Source: DAIDKA01 sp035487155
GTDB lineage: Bacteria; Pseudomonadota; Gammaproteobacteria; Steroidobacterales; Steroidobacteraceae
DNA: 64,000 nt
Reading direction: 5' to 3'
NCBI GenBank assembly: GCA_035487155.1
Contig: DATHMK010000031.1
Location: 1 to 64,000, forward strand
The position numbers and the translations under genes were made by a program. The notes below the pieces were generated by a model. The model worked only from the letters and a program-made list of their open reading frames with translations. It had not been told where the DNA came from and did no database searches. Positions 33,534 through 42,107 of the stretch are shown piece by piece (position 1 is the stretch's first letter; the number at the start of each line of letters is the position of its first letter).

Positions 33534-34667
33534 TCAGTCGCGGCGCCGCGTGACGACAAATGCCTCATCGTTGAACCACAGGCCCCCGTGCTTCTGCAGA
33601 ACCTTCTGCGTGGCCGCAAGATACGCGCCATTGGTGACCACTGCATCCAAGCGCTCATCCTCGATCTGATTGACATAGATCGCAGCGTTCCAGGCGGCGA
33701 ACAGGGTGGAGGTTCCGATCCGATCACCGATCTCGGAGGGCAAGGTGTGCATGTCATAGCGGAACACGGCCTTTTCATCCGGCAAGGCGGCTAGATTGTA
33801 TTCGCGCGCGTCTCGCCCCAGCTCCCGGCGCAGCGTGCTCAGCAGCTCATGGCGGTCCACCTTGAAGGGTCGCTCCTCGGGCCACAGCTGCTGGATGATT
33901 TCCAGGCCCGGGTCGTTGCCGCAGGACTGTATCGCCAGCAACCGGCCACCATGGGCGAGGCTGCGCGCGAGCGGCATCAATACCTTCTGGACCTTGAAAT
34001 CCGCACCCATGCGCGCCCGCCAGGGCTGGGAGGCCAGCACCAGGTCGTAGTGTTCGAACAGCCTGCCGGGCTTGGGAATGGCCGCATCCAGCAAAAACTT
34101 GCGGTCCTCGCGGTAAATCACCAGCACCGTGGGGCGCACCACCTTGGGATTGCCGGTCTTGGCACTCGGTATGGTCTGCCAGCCGCTGACCAGCGTGTTG
34201 CCCAGTTCATCGATCTGGTCGGCATAATCGTGGGAGGTCGATCCCGTAAGACGAACTTCCTGCCAGTTGAGCGCCGCAGCCGCCTGCGCATCGCGCGGCA
34301 TGAGCCGCGGGGCCTCGGCGTAATTGAGATTGGTCGCGACGAATACCGTCGCCGGGTGCTCAAACAGCCGGTCCGGAAGCTTCTCCAGGCCCAGCCGCAC
34401 ATCCTCCAGGCTGATTTCCTTGGCCACGACCAGCAGCGGGACATTGGGAAACAGTCGGTGCGTGGCCCGCATCACCCGGGTAATGACGGTGCCATCCCCC
34501 ATGCCGGCGTCGAATATCCGCACCGCAGGCGGTGTCGGGCGCAGCAGGCTCAGTTCATGGGTCGCGCGTCGCGCAATGGCCGATTTCTCATTGCAGGTGG
34601 TGACAAAGGCCAGATACTTCTGGCGGTTATCGTAAAAACGGAACGGGGTCGTAGAGTCCTCTGCCAT
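33534..34667 (-). CDS. Predicted SAM-dependent methyltransferase
   Basis: A 377-residue soluble protein with a class I methyltransferase nucleotide motif at residues 50-60 (VRIFDAGMGDGTVITRVM) preceded by SLLRPTPPA. A later 'HYDLVLASQPWRARMG' is a plausible substrate-side acidic motif (xxxSxPW), and LAHGGRLLAIQSCGNDPG resembles motif III. Specific target unknown. ATG 34667 gives the MAEDSTTPFRFYDNRQKYLAF start; there is no signal peptide. It is followed by the small protein at 33264. The 140-bp gap to the divergent MFS gene holds three TGACCGA repeats. Confidence 0.75.
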   Translation of the reverse strand: MAEDSTTPFRFYDNRQKYLAFVTTCNEKSAIARRATHELSLLRPTPPAVRIFDAGMGDGTVITRVMRATHRLFPNVPLLVVAKEISLEDVRLGLEKLPDRLFEHPATVFVATNLNYAEAPRLMPRDAQAAAALNWQEVRLTGSTSHDYADQIDELGNTLVSGWQTIPSAKTGNPKVVRPTVLVIYREDRKFLLDAAIPKPGRLFEHYDLVLASQPWRARMGADFKVQKVLMPLARSLAHGGRLLAIQSCGNDPGLEIIQQLWPEERPFKVDRHELLSTLRRELGRDAREYNLAALPDEKAVFRYDMHTLPSEIGDRIGTSTLFAAWNAAIYVNQIEDERLDAVVTNGAYLAATQKVLQKHGGLWFNDEAFVVTRRRD

Positions 34668-34680
34668 GCCTGAACCTCAA

Positions 34681-34724
34681 TGACCGATGATCGATTGACC
34701 GACATATGAACATTGACCGATGAT
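34681..34724. repeat. Three short direct repeats (TGACCGA) in a divergent promoter region
   Basis: TGACCGA starts at 34681, 34696 and 34714, and the first and third extend to TGACCGATGAT. They lie between the methyltransferase and the MFS transporter, which are divergent. They might be protein-binding sites or small chance repeats. Confidence 0.4.
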
Positions 34725-34806
34725 GCACCGGATAACAATTCGCGCCAACTCACAGCAATCATGCTGCGGGCCAACATAAGGCGCGTGAGCCAAGCGAGGG
34801 GGGAGC

Positions 34807-36072
34807 ATGTCTACCGAGAAGCCCTGGGATACGTCCTACGAGTGGAAGTCTCTTCTCACGATGAGCCTTGCCTTCGGTCTGGTCGGTATCGATCGCTTCA
34901 TCCTGCCACCCCTGTTCCCGGCAATCATGAAGGACCTGCCGCTCACCTATCAGAATCTGGGCGACCTGGTTGCCGTACTCGGCATCGCCTGGGGCGTGTC
35001 GGCCATCGCCACCGGATTCATGTCGGATCGTCTCGGTCGGCGCAGCATACTGGTGCCTGCTGTGATCGTCTTTTCGCTGCTCTCGGTCCTAAGTGGCATG
35101 GCGACCGGGCTCATAAGCCTGCTGGTGATCCGTGCCACCATGGGTGCATTCGAAGGACCGGTCGCCTCCACTGGCGTCGCGGTCGCCGTCGAAGCCTCGC
35201 ATCCCAAGCGGCGCGGCATGAACAATGGCATCTTCCAATGTACCGTCTCGCTGTTTGGCAGCGGCGTCGGGCCGATCCTTGCGACCCAGTTGTTGCTGAT
35301 CACGACCTGGCGCCATGTGTTCTGGATCGTGGGTCTTCCCGGACTGGTGATCGCGGCCATCCTGTGGTTCGTAATCCGCGAACCTGCGACCCTCGCTGCC
35401 CAGCGCGGCACGACCGTGGTGGCGCGTGCGTCGCTTGGGACATTGTTCAGGCACCGCAATGTGCCGCTGGCCATGGTGACACTGCTGTGCGCGATGACCG
35501 GAATCTTTGTACTGTCGGCAATGATGCCGAACTATCTGGTCGACTACGTCAAGTTGACCGGCACTCAGATGGGCATTGTCACTTCGGCCATCGGCTTCGG
35601 CGGCGCACTGGGCCAGTTCGGGCTGCTCACGGTCTCGGACTTCATTGGCCGACGACTCGCCACGCTGCTGTCATTCGTGATTGCCGGCATCGCTTTGTGG
35701 CTGTTCATCCACACCGGGTCCAACATGCCCATGCTGTTTGGCCTGCTGTTCGTGGCGGCCATGTTCAACTTCGGAGCGCTGGCGATTCTGGCAGGTCCGA
35801 TCCCGGCTGAAGCCGCGCCCGCGGGCCTGGTGGCCTCTGCAGCCGGCCTGGTCATTGGTGCCGGTGAGATCTTTGGCGGTGGTGTTGCCAACCACGTCGC
35901 CGGCGCCATCGCCCAGCATTCAGGCATCCAATACACGCTGTACTTTGCGCTGGGCGGCCAGGTGCTCGGCCTGTTGCTCGCCCTGTTCCTGCGTGAAACC
36001 GCGCCACGGCGCACCCGCAATGCGCCCGTGGAGCAGGTCTCAGCGTTGGATCGCGCCCCAAGCGTGAGCTAA
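34807..36072 (+). CDS. MFS transporter
   Basis: A 421-residue, 12-helix facilitator. DRLGRRS follows helix 2 (SAIATGFMSDRLGRRSILV) as the loop motif, RATMGAFEGPVASTGVAVAV covers helix 4-5, and a second copy, DFIGRRLATLLSFV, starts the C half. It resembles anion/aromatic-acid and hydroxycinnamate-type transporters. ATG 34807 is preceded by GAGGGGGAG. The neighbouring carboxylesterase converges on it, so import of an ester or its product is possible, but no substrate can be named. Confidence 0.86.
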   Translation: MSTEKPWDTSYEWKSLLTMSLAFGLVGIDRFILPPLFPAIMKDLPLTYQNLGDLVAVLGIAWGVSAIATGFMSDRLGRRSILVPAVIVFSLLSVLSGMATGLISLLVIRATMGAFEGPVASTGVAVAVEASHPKRRGMNNGIFQCTVSLFGSGVGPILATQLLLITTWRHVFWIVGLPGLVIAAILWFVIREPATLAAQRGTTVVARASLGTLFRHRNVPLAMVTLLCAMTGIFVLSAMMPNYLVDYVKLTGTQMGIVTSAIGFGGALGQFGLLTVSDFIGRRLATLLSFVIAGIALWLFIHTGSNMPMLFGLLFVAAMFNFGALAILAGPIPAEAAPAGLVASAAGLVIGAGEIFGGGVANHVAGAIAQHSGIQYTLYFALGGQVLGLLLALFLRETAPRRTRNAPVEQVSALDRAPSVS

Positions 36073-36107
36073 CCGCTAACGGGCGCTCCCCAAGGATCAG
36101 GTCAGGC

Positions 36108-37721
36108 TCAGGTCCGTCCCATCAGCGAGCGCAGCAGGCGCTGCTCAGCGCCATAGGGATCGTTGAGCAGCTCGCACTTGTCGTTGAAGACCATGGTCGC
36201 GCGGCGCGTATTGTCGTACGGCACCCAGACGTCAGTCAGACCGGGGTGATTGGGATTTCCAGTACGGGCGAAGGCCACCCAGGCCTTGCTCATCTTGTCC
36301 GCGAGCGGCAAGCGGTCCGCGCCCGAACCGGTCATGGACTGGCACTCGTCCACATTGTCGAACACGAAGGGAATTTCCAGCGTGTGATAGGTGCGCAGCT
36401 TGCCGTCGCGTACCGGTGAACGCCAGGTGAAGTAATACTGGTACACGGGACTTTGGGTCTGCTGCGCCTTGCGTTCGGCCTCCAGCAGGATGCCGGCGCG
36501 AAAGCCGCCATCGGAGGCCATGATGAGATACAGATCGGTATTCGCCCGGTCAGGGCGTCCCTTCCTGTAAGCGGCGATCACCCGCTCCACATCGGCGTCG
36601 CTGGCAGTGCGCAGCAGCTGCTTGACCCGCCCATGGAAGGTCGCATCGTCCATGGGCTCCAGTGGCTGACCCGGGAAGAACGTCACTTCGGTCTCGACCG
36701 TCCCGATCATCAGCGGCACGTTGCCGGACACCGCGGTGGCCACCGGATCGAACGGGTCCGCCGGCAAAGTCTTCCCATCCACTACCGGACCCCAGTTGAT
36801 CGGCGGACCACTGCCCTCGTTGCTGGCCTTGAGCAGCTGCTCCATCGGCACGGTCAGCAGCTGATCGGCCTGCTCCGGCTTGAGATTCAGGCGCGCCAGG
36901 AAACGCTCGGCATCGCGGCTCGCGACGTCGCGCGCAATGCCCTTGATGGACGCCCCGCTTTGGGCGATCGCCCGTACGAACAGGCCATGCGCGGCCGGCA
37001 TGGCCATGAGCGAGCTCACCTTGCCACCACCCCCGGACTGACCAAAGATAGTCACATTGCCCGGATCGCCCCCGAAGGACGCGATATTGTCGCGCGCCCA
37101 TTCCAGCGCCGCGATGATGTCCAGATTGCCGACATTGCTGCTGTTGGCGAAACGCTCCGCACCCAGGCCGGCCAGATACAGGTAGCCCAGCGCCGCCAGG
37201 CGGTGATTCACGGTCACCACCACCACATCGTGGTTCTTGGCCAGGTGCAGGCCGTCATAGCAGATGAATCCGCCTGACCCACTGGTGAAGCCGCCGCCGT
37301 GCAGCCAAACCATGACCGGAAGCTTGCTGGCGCGCTCCAGCGTCGGCGTCCACACGTTCAGTACCAGGCAGTCCTCTCCCATCGGCTCATCGCGGTCCAT
37401 GACCTCGACTTCCGGCGGTACGAAGCCGTGAAACAGTGACAGCAGCTGCGGTGAGCGATGGCCAAGCTGGCTGGCATCACGAACTCCCGCCCAGGGTTTT
37501 GCCCTGGCCGGTGGCTGGAAGCGGCCCGCCCCGGCGGTGCTGGCGGCATAGGGAACGCCCTTGAAGGCATACACCCCGGAGTCGCTCACGCCGCGTATTT
37601 TCCCGGCGGTCGTCGCCACGATCGGCGCCGTCGCAGGCGCCTCGGCCATGACACTGGGAATTCTCGGGGCCAGCACGCTTGCAGCCAGCGTATACCCCAT
37701 GAAACTGCGCCGGTCAGTCAT
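36108..37721 (-). CDS. Twin-arginine-exported type B carboxylesterase
   Basis: A 537-residue esterase of the cholinesterase-like family. The N-terminus MTDRRSFMGYTLAASVLAP carries an RRSFMG twin-arginine-type signal, so a folded periplasmic enzyme is expected. The oxyanion block is WLHGGGFTSGSGG (141-149 region), the nucleophile Ser229 is in IFGQSGGGGKV, the acid is the Glu in TVETEVTFF and the His is in YHTLEIPFVF. ATG 37721 has GGGGAGTG upstream and starts the signal; the 46-codon extension is not needed. It is divergent from the DUF6152 operon by a 225-bp gap. Confidence 0.92.
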   Translation of the reverse strand: MTDRRSFMGYTLAASVLAPRIPSVMAEAPATAPIVATTAGKIRGVSDSGVYAFKGVPYAASTAGAGRFQPPARAKPWAGVRDASQLGHRSPQLLSLFHGFVPPEVEVMDRDEPMGEDCLVLNVWTPTLERASKLPVMVWLHGGGFTSGSGGFICYDGLHLAKNHDVVVVTVNHRLAALGYLYLAGLGAERFANSSNVGNLDIIAALEWARDNIASFGGDPGNVTIFGQSGGGGKVSSLMAMPAAHGLFVRAIAQSGASIKGIARDVASRDAERFLARLNLKPEQADQLLTVPMEQLLKASNEGSGPPINWGPVVDGKTLPADPFDPVATAVSGNVPLMIGTVETEVTFFPGQPLEPMDDATFHGRVKQLLRTASDADVERVIAAYRKGRPDRANTDLYLIMASDGGFRAGILLEAERKAQQTQSPVYQYYFTWRSPVRDGKLRTYHTLEIPFVFDNVDECQSMTGSGADRLPLADKMSKAWVAFARTGNPNHPGLTDVWVPYDNTRRATMVFNDKCELLNDPYGAEQRLLRSLMGRT

Positions 37722-37946
37722 ACACTCCCCCGCTGTTAAAGCCGCTGTATCGAATGGGAACAAAACGTCGCGAACGCTTCGCGCCCTTGCTTCTTCTGAG
37801 CCGCAGTGTAGTGCAATCGGTGCCATTTGCATCGCGTTGAGATCACAACGGACTATCACCGCAGAGGCACAGTCAGGTTAATCTGTGATATTAACGGGCA
37901 CGGCGCGCAGGACGGATCGTGCACCGCAACGATACAGGGGGACTCC

Positions 37947-38843
37947 ATGCCCGGCATTTACGGCAGGCGCAGTTTGACCGCGACCGCGATCGCGCTGCTG
38001 CTAGGCCTGACATTCAGCTGGGCGGCCCAGGCCCAGATGGATCCTTCGGGAGAATGGGGCCCGCGCTTCGATGAGGATCGCTTCGAGCGCATACCGGGCC
38101 CGGAAATCGGCGACTACCTCGGCCTGCCGATCAACGACGCGGCACGATTGCGCGGCGACAGCTGGGATGCCGCCCTCATCGAACTGCAGGAAAACCAGTG
38201 CCGCGAGCATGGCGCCGACTACGGCTGGCGCGGCCCCTCCAATCTGAGCATCTGGAAAGAGGTCGACCGCGCCAGCCAGAAAGTCATCGCCTACCATACC
38301 CACCTGTCGGCATACGGTGCGGAACAGACCATCTGGATGGACGGTCGGCCGCCTCCGCCGGACTACGCGCGCCATACCTGGCAGGGTTTTTCCACGGGGG
38401 AATGGGACGGTGACACCCTCGTCATCACCACCACCCATCTGAAGGAGAACTGGATCCGGCGCAATGGGATCCCGCGCAGCGACCTGGCCACGTCCCGTGC
38501 TCACCTCATGCGCCACGGCAACTATCTGACCGTCGCGGTGATTGTCTATGATCCCGTATATCTGACCGAACCCTTCATCCGCACCACGGATTTCGTCTAC
38601 GCGCCCCAACAGCAGATGGCGCCCTGGCCTTGCGAACCGGTGGATGAAGTGGACCGGCCAGCGGGCGTCATACCGCACCACCTGCCCGGCACCAACACCT
38701 TCCTCAATGAATTCCCGGCGAACTACGGCATACCGCCCCAGGCCACGCGGGGCGGCGCTGAGACCATGTATCCGGAATACATGCTGAAAATGAAGACCAT
38801 GCCCGTGCTGCCGCGGCCGCCGAAGAAGGCGGCGACACCATGA
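37947..38843 (+). CDS. Secreted WDGDTL-type protein, first gene of the six-gene operon
   Basis: A 298-residue exported protein (signal peptide to about AQAQ). It contains PSGEWGPRFDEDRFERIPGP, HLSAYGAEQTIWMDGRPPPP and FSTGEWDGDTLVITTTHLKENW, then LTVAVIVYDPVYLTEPF. The last two blocks mirror the protein at 31978 (GHWEGDTLVVEA, KVLTEPW), so it is a paralogue. The mature part has the pattern of a beta-sheet domain with many Trp, Tyr and Asp; no catalytic site is evident. ATG 37947 follows AGGGGGAC. Its stop overlaps the MBL start by four bases. Confidence 0.78.
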   Translation: MPGIYGRRSLTATAIALLLGLTFSWAAQAQMDPSGEWGPRFDEDRFERIPGPEIGDYLGLPINDAARLRGDSWDAALIELQENQCREHGADYGWRGPSNLSIWKEVDRASQKVIAYHTHLSAYGAEQTIWMDGRPPPPDYARHTWQGFSTGEWDGDTLVITTTHLKENWIRRNGIPRSDLATSRAHLMRHGNYLTVAVIVYDPVYLTEPFIRTTDFVYAPQQQMAPWPCEPVDEVDRPAGVIPHHLPGTNTFLNEFPANYGIPPQATRGGAETMYPEYMLKMKTMPVLPRPPKKAATP

Positions 38844-39859
38844 CGCGCCTCCGCCGGTGGTGGCTTTTGGTAGTGGCCGGGATGGCGGGGACGGCGCCCG
38901 TGGCCTGGGGCGCGAACGCGCCGTCCGTGGTACCCCCTGCAGCGGCACCCTCGGCCGAGGTGCACATCCTGCCGGTACAGGGGAATATTTTCATGCTGGT
39001 CGGGGCCGGCGGGAATATCACCGTGCAGACCGGCAGCGACGGGGTACTGTTGGTGGACACCGGGCTGGCCCCCATGAGTGACAAGGTCCTCGCGGCCGTA
39101 CGCACCCTGTCCGACAAACCCATCCGCTACATCATCGACACGCATGTGCATGCCGACCATATCGGCGGCAACGAGGCCATTGCCAAGGCCGGTTCGACCA
39201 TTGCCGGCGGCAATGTGGTGGGTGATATCGGCAGCAGCGCCTCCAATCAGGCCACCATCATCGCGTTCCAGAGCGTACTGGACCGCATGAGCACCCCACC
39301 TGCCGGCACGGCCGCGGCGCCGCAGGGTGCATGGCCCACCGATACCTACACCACCCCGGAACGCAAGATCTATTTCAACGATGAGGGCCTGGAACTGATC
39401 CACGAACCGGCGGCGCATACCGATGGCGATACCATGGTGTTTTTCCGCCGCTCCGACGTGATCAGCACCGGCGACATCTTTGTCACCAATGGCTATCCGA
39501 TCGTCGACCTGGAACGCGGCGGAAACATCCAAGGCGTGATCGCAGGTCTCAACCGCGTGGTGGAACTGGCGATTCCGGCGGATGAACAGGAAGGCGGCAC
39601 CCTGATCATCCCCGGCCATGGCCGTCTGTGCGACGTGGCCGACGTGGTCTATTACCAGGAAATGGTCATCATCATCCGCGACCGCATCCAGGACATGATC
39701 AACAAGGGCATGACCCTGGAGCAGGTCAAGGCCGCGCAACCGACCCGCGACTATGATCCGCGCTACGGTTCAAGCACGGGAAACTGGACCACTGACAAGT
39801 TCGTGACCGCCGTCTATAAGAGCCTCAGCGGCTTGGGGAGTAAGCATGAGTCGCAGTAG
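38840..39859 (+). CDS. Exported metallo-beta-lactamase-fold hydrolase
   Basis: A 339-residue MBL-fold protein with a signal peptide (VVAGMAGTAPVAWGA). Metal motifs: DTHVHADHIGG for the first pair, EPAAHTDGDTMVFF for the His, GDIFVTNGYP for the bridging Asp, and IIPGHGRLCDVADV for the last His. This arrangement resembles subclass B-like exported MBL proteins in which the substrate is often an ester or a lactone rather than an antibiotic. It overlaps its upstream neighbour by four bases and its downstream neighbour by fourteen. Confidence 0.88.
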   Translation: MTRLRRWWLLVVAGMAGTAPVAWGANAPSVVPPAAAPSAEVHILPVQGNIFMLVGAGGNITVQTGSDGVLLVDTGLAPMSDKVLAAVRTLSDKPIRYIIDTHVHADHIGGNEAIAKAGSTIAGGNVVGDIGSSASNQATIIAFQSVLDRMSTPPAGTAAAPQGAWPTDTYTTPERKIYFNDEGLELIHEPAAHTDGDTMVFFRRSDVISTGDIFVTNGYPIVDLERGGNIQGVIAGLNRVVELAIPADEQEGGTLIIPGHGRLCDVADVVYYQEMVIIIRDRIQDMINKGMTLEQVKAAQPTRDYDPRYGSSTGNWTTDKFVTAVYKSLSGLGSKHESQ

Positions 39860-40232
39860 CCTGGCACTGCTCGCCTTGGCCGCCGTTCTGACGTGCAGCG
39901 CCGTGCACGCCCACCATTCCTTTGCCGCGACCTACTTCGTCGACAAGGAAATCACCATCGACGGCACGCTGACCCAGTTCATGTATCGCAATCCGCATTC
40001 ATTCGTCAAAGTCACGGCCAAGGACGACAAGGGAGAGCCCCAGGTCTGGTCCATTGAATGGGGTGGCGGCGCGCAGCTGATCCAGGAGCACGTCACCCGC
40101 GACACGCTCAAGCCCGGGGACCATGTGATCGTCACCGGAAACCCCGGACGCGATCCGAACGAGCGTCGGATCCGACTGCACAAGATCGTGCGCACCTCGG
40201 ACAACTGGACCTGGGAAGGGGTGATCATGTGA
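39846..40232 (+). CDS. DUF6152 family exported protein (second locus)
   Basis: A 128-residue protein with a signal peptide (SRSSLALLALAAVLTCSAVH) and the DUF6152 marks: HAHHSFAATYFVDKEITIDG, TLTQFMYRNPHSFVKVTAKD and VWSIEWGGGAQLIQE. Its paralogue is at 32811. A His-His pair right after the signal and 'NPHS' could bind metal. It overlaps the MBL gene by 14 bases and its stop overlaps the next start (GTG 40229) by four bases, so the operon is translated in one pass. Confidence 0.88.
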   Translation: MSRSSLALLALAAVLTCSAVHAHHSFAATYFVDKEITIDGTLTQFMYRNPHSFVKVTAKDDKGEPQVWSIEWGGGAQLIQEHVTRDTLKPGDHVIVTGNPGRDPNERRIRLHKIVRTSDNWTWEGVIM

Positions 40233-41050
40233 GCGGCCGAACACGAGCAACATTGGCCCTGGCGCTGCCGCAGCTGCTCGCAGGGCTCTTCATTGCCGGC
40301 GCCGCCCATGCCCAGGCGGGCGCGGGTGCGCCTGCGCCCGATGCCCGCAGCCGCGCCCCGGTGGATCTGACGGGGTACTGGGTGGCCGTGGTCACCGAGG
40401 ACTGGCGCTATCGGATGATGACGCCCGACAAGGGTGATTTCACCGGCATTGCCCTCAATGGCGCCGGGCGTGCCCTGATGCAGAAATGGGATCCGGCGCG
40501 CGACCAGGTGAATGGCGAGGAATGCCGCGCCTATGGCGCCGCGGCCATCATGCGGCTCCCGACCCGCCTGCACATCACCTGGCAGGACGGCAGCACCCTG
40601 AAGGTCGACACCGATGCGGGCGAGCAGACGCGGCTGCTGCATTTCAGCGCTACCGCGCCCCATGATGTGCCGCCGACCTGGCAGGGCTACTCGGCGGCGG
40701 ACTGGGAGGGCTTGAGGGGGCGCGGCGGCTTCGGCGGGGTGACCGCCGGCCTGCCCACCACCGCGGGTCTTGCCAATGGGGCCCGCGCTCCGACCCAGGA
40801 CGGCTACCTCAAGGTCCTGACCACACAGGTGCGCCCCGGCTACCTGCGCAAGAACGGCGTGCCTTATGGGGCCAATACCGCCGTCGAGGAGTACTTCGAC
40901 AGCTTCCGCGAACCCAATGGCGATACCTGGCTGGTGGTGACCAGCATCGTCAACGACCCGGAATACCTGGACCAGCCCTTCATCACCAGCTCGCAGTTCA
41001 AGAAGACGGACGCGGCTAAATGGAACCCGACACCGTGCCTGGCGAAGTAG
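40229..41050 (+). CDS. Secreted beta-rich protein, second paralogue in the operon
   Basis: A 273-residue exported protein (signal to about AHAQ). The mature part starts APVDLTGYWVAVVTEDWRYR, has a central PTWQGYSAADWEGLRGRGGF and ends with FREPNGDTWLVVTSIVNDPEYLDQPF. 'DWEG' and 'LDQPF' echo the WEGDTL / LTEPF blocks of the proteins at 31978 and 37947, so it is a divergent family member. The start is GTG 40229, overlapping the DUF6152 stop by four bases. It is followed 31 bases on by the membrane proteins. I cannot name an activity. Confidence 0.75.
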   Translation: MSGRTRATLALALPQLLAGLFIAGAAHAQAGAGAPAPDARSRAPVDLTGYWVAVVTEDWRYRMMTPDKGDFTGIALNGAGRALMQKWDPARDQVNGEECRAYGAAAIMRLPTRLHITWQDGSTLKVDTDAGEQTRLLHFSATAPHDVPPTWQGYSAADWEGLRGRGGFGGVTAGLPTTAGLANGARAPTQDGYLKVLTTQVRPGYLRKNGVPYGANTAVEEYFDSFREPNGDTWLVVTSIVNDPEYLDQPFITSSQFKKTDAAKWNPTPCLAK

Positions 41051-41081
41051 GCGCGCGAGCCGGCCGCCGGCGGGGTCGCGG

Positions 41082-41582
41082 ATGATGCTGGATGGCGCCC
41101 TGGTGTGGCTGCATGACACGGCCTTCGGCACGCTCATCCGCGAATCGACCTGGGGCGAGCCGGTCATCGAGACCATTCACGTACTGACGCTCACGGTGTT
41201 TCTGGGCTTTGTGATTCTGCTGGACCTGCGCCTGTTGGACCTGGCGTTGCGACGCACCCCGGTGTCCATGGTGTTCCGGCAATTGAACCCGTGGCTGTTC
41301 GGCGCCTTCGCCATCATGCTGCTGACCGGGATTTCGCTCTTTGCCGGTGACCCGGTTCTGTTCTACGGCACCATCTTCTTCAAGCTGAAGATGATCATGC
41401 TGCTGGCCGCGGCACTGAATGTCGTGGTCTTCAATCTCACTCTGGGTCGGCGCCTGATGCAATGGGAGCGCCTGCCGGTGACCCCGGCGGGCGCCAAGCT
41501 CACCGGTGCGCTGTCGCTGGTGCTGTGGATTTCAGTCGTGGCCTGCGGACGTGGCATCGCCTACGTTCTGCCGCCGCCCTAG
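41082..41582 (+). CDS. Four-helix membrane protein, DUF6644-like (first of tandem pair)
   Basis: A 166-residue inner-membrane protein with four hydrophobic helices: about 35-55 (HVLTLTVFLGFVILLDLRLL), 72-92, 98-118 (FKLKMIMLLAAALNVVVFNL) and 140-160. Conserved-looking residues are ESTWGEPVIETIHVL and a His in the first helix. The neighbour at 41592 is a homologue with the same plan (RDSAWLFPFVEVFHLLAL), so the pair probably arose by duplication and may form a heterodimer. No known function. Confidence 0.72.
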   Translation: MMLDGALVWLHDTAFGTLIRESTWGEPVIETIHVLTLTVFLGFVILLDLRLLDLALRRTPVSMVFRQLNPWLFGAFAIMLLTGISLFAGDPVLFYGTIFFKLKMIMLLAAALNVVVFNLTLGRRLMQWERLPVTPAGAKLTGALSLVLWISVVACGRGIAYVLPPP

Positions 41583-41591
41583 AGAGCGTCC

Positions 41592-42107
41592 ATGCATGCG
41601 CTCGCAATCTGGACGCTGGACTTCTGCCGCTGGTGCAATGGGTCCTTTTTCGGTCACACCATCCGCGACTCCGCCTGGCTCTTTCCCTTCGTCGAAGTGT
41701 TCCACCTGCTGGCGCTGGGATTGCTGGGTGGCATCCTGGTGATGCTGAACCTGAGCCTCATGGGCGTTCGCTTCGGCCATGCGTCGACGCGCGAGCTCGC
41801 CCGGGAGCTGCGACCGTGGCTGCGCGGCTGTATCGTGGTGATGCTGCTGTCGGGATTTCTGCTGTTCTCCACCGAGGCGGTGAAGCTCTACGGCAATTGG
41901 GCGTTCCAGCTGAAGATGATATGCCTGCTGCTGGCCCTGCTGTTCACCGCGACCCTGCACCGCCGCGTGCTCGACCGGCCCAAGACCGGGGCGCCGGTGC
42001 GCGCGCTGACCGCGCTGGTCTCGCTGCTGCTGTGGCTGGGCGTGGGTCTGGGCGGACGCGCCATCGGCTATGTGACGACCGCGGCATCGGCCGTCGCCGG
42101 CTCCTAG
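41592..42107 (+). CDS. Four-helix membrane protein, DUF6644-like (second of tandem pair)
   Basis: A 171-residue homologue of the preceding protein: helices at about 30-50 (FVEVFHLLALGLLGGILVML), 75-95, 103-122 (FQLKMICLLLALLFTATLHR) and 140-160. A conserved 'xxWlfpfvEvxH' stretch with one His and one Glu recurs in both, consistent with haem or metal contact in the membrane, which I cannot prove. It is the last gene of the operon and its stop overlaps by four bases the stop of the converging thiolase gene. Confidence 0.72.
   Translation: MHALAIWTLDFCRWCNGSFFGHTIRDSAWLFPFVEVFHLLALGLLGGILVMLNLSLMGVRFGHASTRELARELRPWLRGCIVVMLLSGFLLFSTEAVKLYGNWAFQLKMICLLLALLFTATLHRRVLDRPKTGAPVRALTALVSLLLWLGVGLGGRAIGYVTTAASAVAGS

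Noticed and set aside
36108..37859. The carboxylesterase starting at 37859
   Set aside because: The 46 extra codons overlap the promoter region and precede a complete twin-arginine signal at ATG 37721.
39932..41176. A 414-codon minus-strand frame across the DUF6152 operon
   Set aside because: The plus-strand genes overlap in the normal coupled manner with signal peptides; the opposite frame has no motif.
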